Assembly: GCA_910578665.1 (NCBI GenBank) | Contig: CAJTQU010000004.1 | Location: 1 to 64,000, forward strand | Reading direction: 5' to 3' | Origin: an uncultured Muribaculaceae bacterium | Lineage (GTDB): Bacteria; Bacteroidota; Bacteroidia; Bacteroidales; Muribaculaceae | DNA: 64,000 nucleotides | In this document: in pieces, positions 52,101 to 59,521 of the stretch | How the letters are laid out: each line of letters begins with the position of its first letter | Position numbering within the stretch: the stretch's first letter is position 1 | Made by a program: the position numbers and the translations under genes | The notes under the pieces: model-generated | What the model was told of the DNA's origin: nothing | What the model saw: only the letters and a program-made list of their open reading frames with translations | Databases searched by the model: none

Positions 52101-53210
52101 ACATGCAAGGCTTATGATCCGGAGAATATGCCGCAGATAACGGTGACACCTGCCAATATCGAACTAGTGGCAGCTCCCGGCGAAAAAGTCACGGCTACCG
52201 TAAATCTGACAGCCACAGGATGTTTCGATTACATCACAGGCAAACGCGGCGCCCAGGGTGATAATGGCGGCATCACGATCAATAACACATATCTTCTGCC
52301 CGATTCAAAGGATGTACCGCTGGTTATCACGTTCCAGCCCAAGGCCGAAGGAGAATATACGGAGACATTCACATACACAACATCTATGTGTGCCACACCG
52401 GCCACAATCACTGTGACCGCCGTATGCTCCGGCTCTGTGCCACCAGCTCCTACCGAGGGACAGCCTTTTGAACTTTCCACAGACAATGCCCAGGCATTCT
52501 ATACCCAGAGCTTTGCCAATGTAGAGCATAACAAGCCTGTCGCCATCGAGGGCTGGACAAATTCCGCACTTGAGGGACAGCGTGCATGGTGGGGTTATGC
52601 AGCCACAGGCGATGATGCTTTCTATGCAGCCAAATGTACCGCTTATGACAGCAATATCGCTGCTGCAGACGCCATAACAAACCAGCAGATGATCTTGGTA
52701 TCTCCGGCTCTGGATTATGCCAATGCCAAGAGCAAGATGCTTAAATTCCGGTTGATGGGACAATTCCTCACTGAGAACTCAGGCGACCTGCTCGAGATAT
52801 GCCTCGTAGAACCTGACGGCGAGGGCTACGGCATCTATCCCATGGATGGTTTCGCAGTGCCCTCTACCGAAGAGGAAAGTGGCGAATGGATACCTTACGA
52901 GGTTGATATGAGCGTAGTGCCCGATATGCCTGATGTCTTCTTTATCGGCTTCCGTTTCAATTACACCCGTAGCAATGCCAATGCAACTACTTATTACATT
53001 ACCGATTTCCAGTGGGGCGACAAAACCCAGAGTGTGGACGGCATAATATCTGACGGATGTCTGTATGGCGCCCGGGCTGATGCCGATGGCAAGTATAGTG
53101 TGTATAACATGCAGGGCATACGCGTATTGCGCGCGGCTGATGCATCCGATATGGAGCGTCTGCCCTCCGGCATATATATCGTAGGCGGAATCAAAGTGCG
53201 TGTTAAATAA
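49107..53210 (+). CDS. Giant secreted surface protein with tandem repeat units and T9SS sorting domain
   Basis: A 1367-residue exported protein. After a signal peptide (about 1-31), a jelly-roll-like domain fills about 32-270. Two homologous units follow, each with a BACON/Ig-like strand region (about 280-375 and 595-685, sharing DLTDDIAINCPEGVTCNRTTVSKDEAM / DLEGDITITCPATITCDKTVITKEEAM) and an OB-fold-like DUF5689-type domain (about 380-590 and 690-910, sharing VYLQDATGGMKMS / VYAQDMHGGMCIS and the PFAGTDLLGTDIPAGKINLTGIS / PFGGSDLVGTEIPTGEVSLQGIS pair). A third Ig-like region and a choice-of-anchor-J-like domain (about 1150-1320) precede the type A sorting tail (ERLPSGIYIVGGIKVRVK). Binding to glycan or matrix is inferred; no catalytic site is seen. 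Confidence 0.82.
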   Translation: MTKKQFYYIKHRLLAGALIVGTGVVPWQHANAERLFNENFDYPTGNLYQQGGWLRFFTNNKAPIQVLDGNLTYEGYEGTGIGGKVELGIEASGEDLFKTWTDPIKEGDVYISFLLNVKDVNSSKAYFFALLPQNKAGDFGDGKQVNEYMKCYVREGSQPGTYNFGISRTGAITTAVYANKDLVLGETALVVLKYSIVPGSSNDNMVAWVNPAISAIEPSAADIDLGNSGGEIPAYGIYGVELRQGATSSNKAANVEIDALRAGTQWSDLYDELPGSEAPVIAASSTELNLNTFQGMPVTGSVKITGQDLTDDIAINCPEGVTCNRTTVSKDEAMSEEGAEVVFEITPENFGLQNYVVRLTSADAVELNVNINVQASPCTQFATAAELTAAAGNPSNLDGVYRFTGKGVVTFVEKGQYGSYNVYLQDATGGMKMSVYSETGDAPYQVGDEISGGIGVLSASLGAPCLEIYYANPVVEATGKTAEPIEVAVDAINKANAKDYIYRLVSVKGVTLSDVQEGSKFAVQNYTFGNGTATAVMRPFAGTDLLGTDIPAGKINLTGISTSASQFTLAPRSLADVEAAAATPSFSLSQTIVRLDNTMLGVTQKQTLTLTASDLEGDITITCPATITCDKTVITKEEAMAEGGVQLVFAVTPDKAGEYDEKVTFASEGAQNVDVSFSIREVTDVVMLPNSTRIMAELDNPDYEANIYKYTGKAVVTYIENATSDYGSDYFKVYAQDMHGGMCISMEYAVEHDMPFKVGDEISNMYGIIQSYLGAPVFYLAPVSATLADITAEGKTKSPVEVRLADITPATASEYIYRLVKVNDVTFQPAGDVTKFSTANVSFTDGEKTAVARPFGGSDLVGTEIPTGEVSLQGISLSVAQLTLGLRSASDIEAGAAGVQITPEKLFDFTDNAAAVGEETEIYKFTVKADNLKVPAPVLLTGDNADYFTVDPAQIPSGSGTTVVTVYYHPETIGMHRANIMFDFDGTNSEYNYTASLGTCKAYDPENMPQITVTPANIELVAAPGEKVTATVNLTATGCFDYITGKRGAQGDNGGITINNTYLLPDSKDVPLVITFQPKAEGEYTETFTYTTSMCATPATITVTAVCSGSVPPAPTEGQPFELSTDNAQAFYTQSFANVEHNKPVAIEGWTNSALEGQRAWWGYAATGDDAFYAAKCTAYDSNIAAADAITNQQMILVSPALDYANAKSKMLKFRLMGQFLTENSGDLLEICLVEPDGEGYGIYPMDGFAVPSTEEESGEWIPYEVDMSVVPDMPDVFFIGFRFNYTRSNANATTYYITDFQWGDKTQSVDGIISDGCLYGARADADGKYSVYNMQGIRVLRAADASDMERLPSGIYIVGGIKVRVK

Positions 53211-53238
53211 CATCATCTGAGATTCTCTTAATCAAGTG

Positions 53239-53269
53239 ACTGCACTCCGGAATCATTCTGGGGTGCAGT
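53239..53269 (+). terminator. Terminator of the 1367-residue gene
   Basis: ACTGCACTCC at 53239-53248 pairs with GGGGTGCAGT at 53260-53269 (one G-T pair), followed by TATATTTTC. Confidence 0.7.
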
Positions 53270-53320
53270 TATATTTTCATTATTTCGGATAGGCAGTTGG
53301 TAATTTTTTAGGAAATAAAA

Positions 53321-53352
53321 TTTGGATCGCCCAGATATTGTTTGTAATTTTG
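53321..53352 (+). promoter_or_regulatory. Promoter of the arsenical resistance operon
   Basis: TTTG at 53321-53324, a 20-base spacer and TAATTTTG at 53345-53352; start near 53359, leader about 15 bases before arsR. Confidence 0.75.
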
Positions 53353-53357
53353 CGAAC
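53340..53357 (+). promoter_or_regulatory. Candidate ArsR operator
   Basis: GTTTGTAA-TT-TTGCGAAC, an imperfect inverted repeat with six of eight positions matching, overlapping the -7 box. It lies directly before arsR, where an autoregulated ArsR would bind. Confidence 0.45.
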
Positions 53358-53373
53358 ATAAAACAGAAACAAT

Positions 53374-53703
53374 ATGACAAAATTAGAGATAACGCCTGAA
53401 CAGGAGCGGCTTGCGAGGTTTGCAAAAGCCATGGGTCATCCCACCCGTATTGCTATTCTGAATTTTCTTGCTCAAAGAAACGAATGCTTTTTCGGCGACA
53501 TACACGAGGTTCTGCCGATTGCGAAAGCCACAGTCTCCCAGCATCTGAGCGAACTGAAAGATGCCGGCCTGATACAAGGTACAATCGAACCCCCGAAAGT
53601 TAAATATTGCATCAATCCTGAAAATTGGAATCTCGCTCGTCAACTGTTCTCACAGATACTTGATAATTGCTGCCCCTCAAAAAAGAATAGCTGCTGCTCG
53701 TAA
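53374..53703 (+). CDS. arsR: ArsR-family metalloregulator
   Basis: A 109-residue winged-helix repressor controlling the operon that follows. The DNA-binding core is clear: AMGHPTRIAILNFLAQRNECFFGDIHEVLPIAKATVSQHLSELKDAGLI. E. coli ArsR senses arsenite with three Cys in the ELCVCDLC site, but that place holds only one Cys here (C38). Instead four cysteines crowd at the end, NCC-x6-CC (C99, C100, C107, C108), recalling the C-terminal site of Acidithiobacillus ArsR (C95, C96, C102). It is the first gene of the operon, behind a promoter with an overlapping inverted repeat. Response to trivalent arsenicals is inferred from the neighbours. Confidence 0.88.
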   Translation: MTKLEITPEQERLARFAKAMGHPTRIAILNFLAQRNECFFGDIHEVLPIAKATVSQHLSELKDAGLIQGTIEPPKVKYCINPENWNLARQLFSQILDNCCPSKKNSCCS

Positions 53704-53765
53704 GCGCTATTTTTTTGCCATTAATGTTCGTAATTCGCCAAATAACTGTTTAAATACTAGATAAC

Positions 53766-54191
53766 ATGAAAAAACTATTGATGCTCTTCGCCCTTTTTAC
53801 AGGGCTGATGTCATGTGGAAGCGGAGAAAATACCGCCACAGCAAAATCTCCTGGTAAAGACAGGGTCGAAGTTATTTACTTCCATGGGAAACAACGCTGC
53901 GCGACCTGTGTGGCAATCGAAAAAAACACCAAAGAGGTAGTCAACACAATGTTCGCAAACGAGTTAAAAAACGGTACTGTAGTATTCCGATCAGTAGATA
54001 TTTCCACTCCAAATGGTGAAAAGATTGCCGACAGGTATGAAGTGACGTGGTCCTCTCTTTTCGTAAATAAGTGGAAAGGTGGCAAAGAATCTCGCAATAA
54101 CCTTACCGAATTTGGTTTCGGCAACGCCCGTAAAAAACCCGAAGTCTTCAAAAAAGGAGTTGTAGATAAAATCCGACAATCATTGAAATAA
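53766..54191 (+). CDS. arsF: ArsF-like lipoprotein (nitrophenyl-arsenical reductase subunit family)
   Basis: A 141-residue exported lipoprotein (lipobox GLMSC, Cys 17) with a thioredoxin-like fold: VEVIYFHGKQRCATCVAIEKNT carries CxxC at C45/C48, followed by a GTVVFRSVDI strand and a YEVTWSSLFVNKWKGG stretch in the position of the cis-Pro loop. The match is to the family named as subunit ArsF of nitrophenyl-arsenical reductase, described in arsEFG operons. Its stop TAA overlaps the ATG of the next gene by one base. In this operon it may pass electrons from ArsG-type membrane protein to an arsenical. The reaction has not been shown here. Confidence 0.78.
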   Translation: MKKLLMLFALFTGLMSCGSGENTATAKSPGKDRVEVIYFHGKQRCATCVAIEKNTKEVVNTMFANELKNGTVVFRSVDISTPNGEKIADRYEVTWSSLFVNKWKGGKESRNNLTEFGFGNARKKPEVFKKGVVDKIRQSLK

Positions 54192-54898
54192 TGGAATGGT
54201 TACATACTTTGCTTGACAATAGCACGGCTCCGGCTCTGACAGCTTTACTACTCGGATTGCTGACTGCTATATCCCCTTGCCCACTTGCCACCAATATAGC
54301 CGCAATCGGATTTATCGGCAAAGATATAGAAATCCGTAAACGCATTTTCCTAAACGGAGTTCTTTATACCGTGGGGCGTGTTATTGCCTACACAGTACTG
54401 GGTATCATCCTAATTTCTATTCTGAAAGAGGGTGCAAGCGTGTTCGGCATACAGAAAACAATAGGAAAATGGGGAGAGTTGTTGCTCGGACCGCTGCTGC
54501 TTATGATAGGACTTTTTATGCTGTTCGGACACAAACTCAACCTGCCGCAATTCGGATTCGGAGGGAAAGGAGAAAGTTTTGCCCGAAAAGGAGGCTGGGG
54601 AGCATTATTACTTGGAGTAATGTTCGCAATGGCATTCTGTCCGTCAAGCGGCGTCCTCTACTTCGGAATGCTCATACCTATGGCGGTAACCGCAAGCGCA
54701 GGCTGGCTTTTACCGGTGATATTTGCTGTCGCCACAGCTCTGCCTGTGCTGGCTGTGGCATGGATTATCGCTTTCAGTGTGGAAAAAGTCGGCGAGTTCT
54801 ACGGCAAACTACGCACTATTCAGAAATGGCTCAACATTATTGTCGGAGGTATCTTCATAGCGGCAGGCATATATTACTGCATAATGATGTATCTCTAA
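54191..54898 (+). CDS. arsG: ArsG-like membrane protein (aromatic arsenical efflux permease family, DsbD/CcdA-like)
   Basis: A 235-residue membrane protein with six predicted helices. It resembles CcdA/DsbD: TAISPCPLATNIAAIGFIGKD places a Cys in the first helix (C30), and AMAFCPSSGVLYFGMLIPM a second Cys in the fourth. This pairing could move electrons across the membrane. The sequence fits the ArsG family, named as efflux permease for aromatic aminobenzylarsenicals. The start overlaps the ArsF stop by one base (coupled translation). Efflux versus electron transfer is open. Confidence 0.78.
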   Translation: MEWLHTLLDNSTAPALTALLLGLLTAISPCPLATNIAAIGFIGKDIEIRKRIFLNGVLYTVGRVIAYTVLGIILISILKEGASVFGIQKTIGKWGELLLGPLLLMIGLFMLFGHKLNLPQFGFGGKGESFARKGGWGALLLGVMFAMAFCPSSGVLYFGMLIPMAVTASAGWLLPVIFAVATALPVLAVAWIIAFSVEKVGEFYGKLRTIQKWLNIIVGGIFIAAGIYYCIMMYL

Positions 54899-54928
54899 AA
54901 TGGAGATAACCTGCTAATAAATAAAAAT

Positions 54929-55324
54929 ATGGATAAAAAAGAAACAAAGAAAGGCTTCTGGGCAACTCTCTTTGCTCCCAAATATAAATCCTCATGCTGC
55001 CGTGGGTCTCAAATAGAGGAATTGCCCACAGGCACAACCGCAAATGTTAACACTACATCATGCGGCTGCAAATCCACAAGCAAAAATAAAAAAGAGATAA
55101 AGGTACTTGGCACAGGCTGCACAAGCTGCAAGGCTCTTTACGCCACTGTACAAGAGGCGGTCGCCAGTCTGTGTATAGATGCGTCAGTAGAGAAAGAGGA
55201 AGACCTCGACAAGATTATGTCATACAATGTAATGTCACTTCCTGCGCTTGTCGTAGATGGAAAGGTTGTAGCAAAGGGCCAGAATCTTGCCTTAGAACAA
55301 ATAAAACAACTTATCGGAGGATGA
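54929..55324 (+). CDS. Cys-rich thioredoxin-fold protein (possible ArsE)
   Basis: A 131-residue protein with two parts. The first 50 residues are a charged Cys-rich tail with CC at 23-24 and CGC at 45-47 (SSCCRGSQIEE, TTSCGCKSTS). The rest is a small thioredoxin-like domain of the MTH895/redox-active-disulfide type: IKVLGTGCTSCKALYATVQEAV has CxxC at C64/C67, then VMSLPALVVDGKVVAKG with the cis-Pro. This would shuttle electrons to ArsF or bind arsenite in its Cys-rich tail. The stop overlaps the next gene's ATG (ATGA). It may correspond to ArsE of arsEFG operons, a name I am not certain of. Confidence 0.7.
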   Translation: MDKKETKKGFWATLFAPKYKSSCCRGSQIEELPTGTTANVNTTSCGCKSTSKNKKEIKVLGTGCTSCKALYATVQEAVASLCIDASVEKEEDLDKIMSYNVMSLPALVVDGKVVAKGQNLALEQIKQLIGG

Positions 55325-56289
55325 TACAGACATTTGCCGACTGGCTTGTATATACGGTGTTCTGTATGTCTCCGGAGACTCATTTGGGAAGTGCGGTCAA
55401 CTTCTTTTTCTACGACACCATCAAGATAGCGGTACTACTGTTCTTCATATCGGTGATCATGGGCATAATTAATTCCTATTTCCCGATTGACAGTCTGCGC
55501 CAATACCTTACAAGCCGTAATTTCTACGGACTAGAATACTTCTTCGCGTCAGTCTTCGGTGCCATAACCCCATTCTGTTCCTGTTCATCCATACCACTGT
55601 TCATTGGATTTGTAAAGGGAGGAATACCATTAGGGGTGACTTTCGCGTTCCTTATCACCTCTCCTCTTGTGAATGAAGTAGCCGTCGCAATGTTCGCCGG
55701 TACATTCGGATGGAAAATCACAGGAATATACGTTTTGAGCGGTATCCTCATGGGTATGATCGGGGGAATGATTCTAGGCAAGATGAAACTAAATCATCTG
55801 CTCACTCCGTGGGTACACCGTATACAGGCTCAGTCGGAAGCGGAGACAAGAGAATGGGAAAGTGAAAAATTACCGTTTGTAAAACGTCTGCCCTCAATCA
55901 TACGAGATGCATGGGGCATTGTAAGAGGAGTATCCCTATATATCCTTATCGGAATTGCCATCGGCGCCGGAATCCATGGATTTGTACCCGATGAGTTCTT
56001 TGCCAGATGGATGGGAAAAGACAACTGGTATGCTGTTCCGCTTGCTGTCATTCTCGCTGTCCCTATGTACGCCAACGCTGCCGGTATTGTGCCTGTAATA
56101 CAGGTCTTCGTCACCAAAGGTATTTCCATCGGCACAGCCATTGCTTTCATGATGGCTATAGTAGGGTTATCATTGCCTGAGGCAACTATGCTCAAAAAAG
56201 TGATGACATGGAAGCTCATCGGGATATTTTTCGGAATAACATCATTGATAATTATCATATTAGGATATATTTATAATTTGATATTATAA
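55321..56289 (+). CDS. arsP: ArsP-like permease (DUF318, organoarsenical efflux)
   Basis: A 322-residue inner-membrane permease. The start is set at the ATG at 55321, because it overlaps the upstream TGA and gives MIQTFADWLVYTVF; a longer reading from 55171 adds non-membrane residues. About eight to nine hydrophobic segments are present. The ArsP signature GAITPFCSCSSIPLFIGFVKGGIPLGVTFAFLITSPLVNE places two Cys (C86, C88) in helix 3, as in the methylarsenite permease. The second conserved motif VPMYANAAGIVPVIQVFVTKG is near residue 250. ArsP exports trivalent methyl- and aromatic arsenicals. It ends the operon. Confidence 0.83.
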   Translation: MIQTFADWLVYTVFCMSPETHLGSAVNFFFYDTIKIAVLLFFISVIMGIINSYFPIDSLRQYLTSRNFYGLEYFFASVFGAITPFCSCSSIPLFIGFVKGGIPLGVTFAFLITSPLVNEVAVAMFAGTFGWKITGIYVLSGILMGMIGGMILGKMKLNHLLTPWVHRIQAQSEAETREWESEKLPFVKRLPSIIRDAWGIVRGVSLYILIGIAIGAGIHGFVPDEFFARWMGKDNWYAVPLAVILAVPMYANAAGIVPVIQVFVTKGISIGTAIAFMMAIVGLSLPEATMLKKVMTWKLIGIFFGITSLIIIILGYIYNLIL

Positions 56290-56293
56290 TCAA

Positions 56294-56422
56294 ATGGAAC
56301 AAAGAGGAAAAACAATATTCAGAGCAACTCTGACAGGCTCTATAATAAATGCGGCTCTTATTATAATGAAAGCCGGAATATTCGGCAGAATACACGGTTA
56401 TATTAGGGGATTAAGAGCTTAA
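56294..56422 (+). pseudogene. Probable remnant of a CDF-type cation transporter N-terminus
   Basis: A 42-codon frame starts four bases after the arsP stop. Its sequence (MEQRGKTIFRATLTGSIINA, then a hydrophobic ALIIMK, then AGIFGR) strongly resembles the start of cation diffusion facilitator proteins, which open R-x-T-x-x-GS-x-x-N and reach an AGI-x-G motif, but it lacks about three residues of the first helix and then departs from the family before a TAA at 56420. A terminator follows at once. I read it as a truncated remnant; a real small membrane protein remains possible. Confidence 0.4.
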
Positions 56423-56425
56423 ATA

Positions 56426-56463
56426 GAGATGCCGGAAAGTCCGTACGGACTTTCCGGCATCTC
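56426..56463. terminator. 38-nt perfect palindrome ending the ars operon
   Basis: A fully self-complementary sequence (19 bp per arm, centred at CCGTACGG) between the convergent ars operon and the AspT-like gene, functioning in both directions. No long T-run. Confidence 0.7.
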
Positions 56464-56486
56464 GTTCACTGTATCTTGTCTTAAGC

Positions 56487-58211
56487 TTATGAACAGAAGA
56501 ACAATATTATAAGCTGTGCCACTATCACTCGCATAAACATCGTTAGCGGATAGACGGTAGAGTAAGCCACGGCAGGAGCATCGTTGCCGGCCACCTTGTT
56601 GCCGTAGGCAAGTGCCGGAGGGTCGGTATAACCTCCAGACATAAGACCCATTATAGAGAGATAGTTAATCTTATATTTGCCACGGGCTATTATTCCCACC
56701 ACAAGCAATGGTATAAGGGTGATAAGGAAGCCCATGCCTACCCACAGGGCGCCAGTGGGTGTGAAGACCGTGCTGGCGAAGTTGGCACCAGCAGCAATGC
56801 CGACAGAGGCAAGGAAGAGGCATATACCAATCTCTCGCAACAGGAGGTTGGATGCCGAAGATGTATAGGTGACCAGATGGTATTTATGTCCGTAGCAGCT
56901 TATGAGAATGGCAACAACCAGCGGACCACCGGCAAGTCCGAGACGCATAGGCACGCTCATACCCGGAAATTTGAGCGGTATCGAGCCTACGATTATGCCC
57001 AGGAAAATACCAATGAACATTGTGATGAGATTGGGCTGGTCCAGACGTTTCATAGAGTTACCCAGGCGATCGGCCAGACGGTTGATGTCTTCCTCTTTTC
57101 CCACTACGGTGAGACGGTCGCCTATCTGCAGGCGGAGGTTAGAGGAGGGAAGCAGATCCATGCCGGCGCGCGATATACGGGTGACATTGAGTTTGTAGCC
57201 CATACGCAGCCGCATCTCTCCGAGTTTTTTACCATTATATTCGCTCTTGGTCACAAGGATGCGTCGAGATACTACATGCGAATGGTTGGGATCGTTCTCA
57301 GCATCGTTGTCCCAGTCTTTTTTTACGACCGGACCGAGGAATCTCTTGAACACCTCTTCGTCCTGCTGCGAGATGACCACCAGCAGCATGTCGTGCATGT
57401 CAAGCACGGTGGAGGCTTTGGGAATAGTAATTGATCCGTCAGGCTTCTGTACGCGTGATATGACAAAGTTACACGATATGAGAGTGTGCATCTTTGCTAT
57501 AGTAAGACCGGAAATAAGGTCGTTGGTCACTTCGAATGTAACAACGTGTGGTTTCAGCTGGCTCTGCGCCTTATCTTCTTCTACGTGACGAATCTCTTCG
57601 TCCACATCTATCTTATACAGCTTTTTGATTATGAGCATAGCCACGATTATGCCGATCACACCCAGAGGATATGCGGCAGCGTATCCCATGGACATCTGCT
57701 GGCTGAAGACATAAGCCTGATCCTGCTGGTCGGGCATTATCTGGAGTATGGTCTGCTGCGCGGCACCAAGGCCCGGAGTGTTGGTCACGGCACCGCTCAT
57801 AACACCTACCATCTCTGAGATTGTAGAGGCACCGCCGAGATAAGGTTGCAGGAAATACATGCCTACCATAAGCACTACGTTAAGACCTATACCTATGAGT
57901 GCCAACATGTTGAGTTTTATGCCCCCGTCCTTGAAAGATGAAAAGAAACCGGGACCCACCTGCATACCGATGGAGAAAATAAACAGTATCAGGCCGAATT
58001 CGCGGAGAAAATGCAGCGTGTCATCCTGCACGGTGTAATGAAGGTGTCCCATCAGGATGCCTACAAACAATACGAAAGTCACGCCTAGAGAGATCCCGAA
58101 GAACTTGATTTTGCCCAGATATATGCCTGTGAATATCACAAACGAATAGAGCAAAACAGTGCTTGCCAGTGATGTCTGCCCCGGTTGGAGCAAATCAATA
58201 AGCCATTCCAT
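56487..58211 (-). CDS. AspT/YidE-type putative transporter with two RCK_C domains
   Basis: A 574-residue membrane protein of the aspartate:alanine exchanger-like (AAEx, YbjL/YidE) family. Order: about five helices (1-170), two cytoplasmic RCK_C (TrkA-C) domains (about 215-295 and 310-390, e.g. KLGEMRLRMGYKLNVTRISRAG), then a second set of about five to six helices that starts PNLITMFIGIFLGIIVGSIPLKFPGM. Both halves carry the family motif (GAVTNTPGLGAAQQ near 140 and GLMSGGYTDPPALAYGNKVAGNDAP near 525). The substrate is unknown; the founding AspT exchanges aspartate for alanine. It is divergent from ddh. Confidence 0.85.
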   Translation of the reverse strand: MEWLIDLLQPGQTSLASTVLLYSFVIFTGIYLGKIKFFGISLGVTFVLFVGILMGHLHYTVQDDTLHFLREFGLILFIFSIGMQVGPGFFSSFKDGGIKLNMLALIGIGLNVVLMVGMYFLQPYLGGASTISEMVGVMSGAVTNTPGLGAAQQTILQIMPDQQDQAYVFSQQMSMGYAAAYPLGVIGIIVAMLIIKKLYKIDVDEEIRHVEEDKAQSQLKPHVVTFEVTNDLISGLTIAKMHTLISCNFVISRVQKPDGSITIPKASTVLDMHDMLLVVISQQDEEVFKRFLGPVVKKDWDNDAENDPNHSHVVSRRILVTKSEYNGKKLGEMRLRMGYKLNVTRISRAGMDLLPSSNLRLQIGDRLTVVGKEEDINRLADRLGNSMKRLDQPNLITMFIGIFLGIIVGSIPLKFPGMSVPMRLGLAGGPLVVAILISCYGHKYHLVTYTSSASNLLLREIGICLFLASVGIAAGANFASTVFTPTGALWVGMGFLITLIPLLVVGIIARGKYKINYLSIMGLMSGGYTDPPALAYGNKVAGNDAPAVAYSTVYPLTMFMRVIVAQLIILFFCS

Positions 58212-58326
58212 GTGGTTAGTGTAGATTTATGATATTTAGTTGTTTATGGTCAATATTATGGCCGGGCTTATAAAACAATGTCGTGCACCGCATATAGTAG
58301 TGCGGGGCACGGCCCAATATTTTGTG

Positions 58327-58334
58327 CAAAGTTA
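58327..58334 (-). promoter_or_regulatory. -7 box of the AspT-like gene
   Basis: Minus strand TAACTTTG, 115 bases before the ATG; -33 not seen. It is followed on the other side by the ddh start region. Confidence 0.4.
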
Positions 58335-58401
58335 GTTATTTTTTTTTGCATGAACCGAATTTTATTTGCAAATTTGCATGTTCAAAGATAACATTAGAAC
58401 T

Positions 58402-59301
58402 ATGAAAAAGATTAGAGCGGCCGTAGTGGGCTACGGCAATATCGGCAAATATTCGGTGGAAGCGCTTGAGGCGTCACCAGATTTTGAAATAGCCGGCGTG
58501 GTGCGCCGCCAGGGTGCCATTGACTGCCCGGCAGAGTTGTCGGCATATCCCGTTGTAGCCGACATATCCGAACTGAAAGATGTGGATGTGGCTATTCTGG
58601 CCACACCTTCGCGAAAGGTCGAAGAGACAGCGGTAAAGATCCTGAAACTCGGTATAAACACAGTAGATAGTTTCGACATCCATACACAGGTGCCGGCTTT
58701 ACGCCAATCACTTGGCAAGGCTGCCGTAGAAGGCGGTGCGGTGAGCGTGATTTCGGCCGGATGGGATCCGGGGTCGGATTCGGTGGTCCGCGCCCTTATG
58801 GAGGCACTCGCTCCGTCGGGAGTCACATATACCAATTTCGGCCCGGGTCGTTCGATGGGACACACTGTGGCCGTTAAGGCAATAGAAGGTGTCCGTGACG
58901 CACTGTCGGTGACCATACCTCTGGGTACCGGCATACACCGCCGCATGGTGTATGTAGAACTGGAGACTGGCTATGATTTGCCTACTGTTGCTGCCGCCGT
59001 CAAGGCCGATCCATATTTCGCCGGCGATGAAACCCATGTTATGGCGGTAGAAAATGTGGATGCTCTAAATGATGTGGGACACGGTGTCAATATGGTTCGC
59101 AAGGGTGTGAGCGGTCGTACCCACAACCAGTTGTTTGAATTTGACATGAAGATAAACAACCCGGCACTGACCGCCCAGGTATTGGTAGGATGTGCACGCG
59201 CCGCTATGCGACAAAAGCCGGGCTGCTACACTATGATAGAAATTCCCGTAGTCGATTTGCTGGCATGTTCTGCCGACGAGGCTGTGGCGCGCCTGGTATA
59301 A
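58402..59301 (+). CDS. ddh: Meso-diaminopimelate dehydrogenase
   Basis: Reversible NADPH-dependent step making meso-DAP from tetrahydrodipicolinate, bypassing the DapD/E/F route to lysine and peptidoglycan. The start is set at the ATG at 58402 (MKKIRAAVVGYGNIGKYSVEALEASPDFEIAGVVRR, the Rossmann loop); an upstream in-frame ATG at 58366 is less conserved. Family motifs seen are DVAILATPSRKVEE, NTVDSFDIHTQVPALR, SVISAGWDPGSDSVVRALMEALAP near 124 and the GPGRSMGHTVAVKAIEGV stretch near 152. The length of 299 aa is slightly below the common 320-326. It ends at a good terminator. Confidence 0.93.
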   Translation: MKKIRAAVVGYGNIGKYSVEALEASPDFEIAGVVRRQGAIDCPAELSAYPVVADISELKDVDVAILATPSRKVEETAVKILKLGINTVDSFDIHTQVPALRQSLGKAAVEGGAVSVISAGWDPGSDSVVRALMEALAPSGVTYTNFGPGRSMGHTVAVKAIEGVRDALSVTIPLGTGIHRRMVYVELETGYDLPTVAAAVKADPYFAGDETHVMAVENVDALNDVGHGVNMVRKGVSGRTHNQLFEFDMKINNPALTAQVLVGCARAAMRQKPGCYTMIEIPVVDLLACSADEAVARLV

Positions 59302-59332
59302 TCGAGTAGATATAGCTTTTTAATTTAACTCA

Positions 59333-59378
59333 TACCGTTCCGAAAGTACTTTATTCTACTTTCGGAACGGTACTTTTT
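59333..59378 (+). terminator. ddh terminator
   Basis: TACCGTTCCGAAAGTA at 59333-59348 pairs with TACTTTCGGAACGGTA at 59357-59372, then CTTTTTTG. Confidence 0.85.
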
Positions 59379-59426
59379 TGCGCTATCATATTTAATATAA
59401 TTTTTCATGGAATGTCAACAATATTT

Positions 59427-59469
59427 CGGGGAGCTTTGTTGACATATTTATAAAACGGGGAACTCTGTT
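59427..59469 (+). repeat. Direct repeat CGGGGARCTYTGTT upstream of the DUF805 gene
   Basis: Two 14-base copies with two differences (59427-59440 and 59456-59469), 29 bases apart start to start. They lie 53 bases upstream of the gene and could be operator sites. No Bacteroidetes -7 box is clear in the AT-rich stretch between. Confidence 0.4.
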
Positions 59470-59521
59470 TAAATAAAGATAAGATTATTTAATTTCAATA
59501 AATTATAACTAAAATACAACT

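Noticed and set aside
55171..55320. Longer arsP start in frame
   Set aside because: The added residues lie in another frame across the thioredoxin gene and are not membrane-like; ATG at 55321 overlaps the upstream stop.
59441..59446. TTGACA resembling an E. coli -35 box upstream of the DUF805 gene
   Set aside because: Bacteroidetes promoters use TTTG and TAnnTTTG, and no matching -10 is spaced 16-18 bases downstream.
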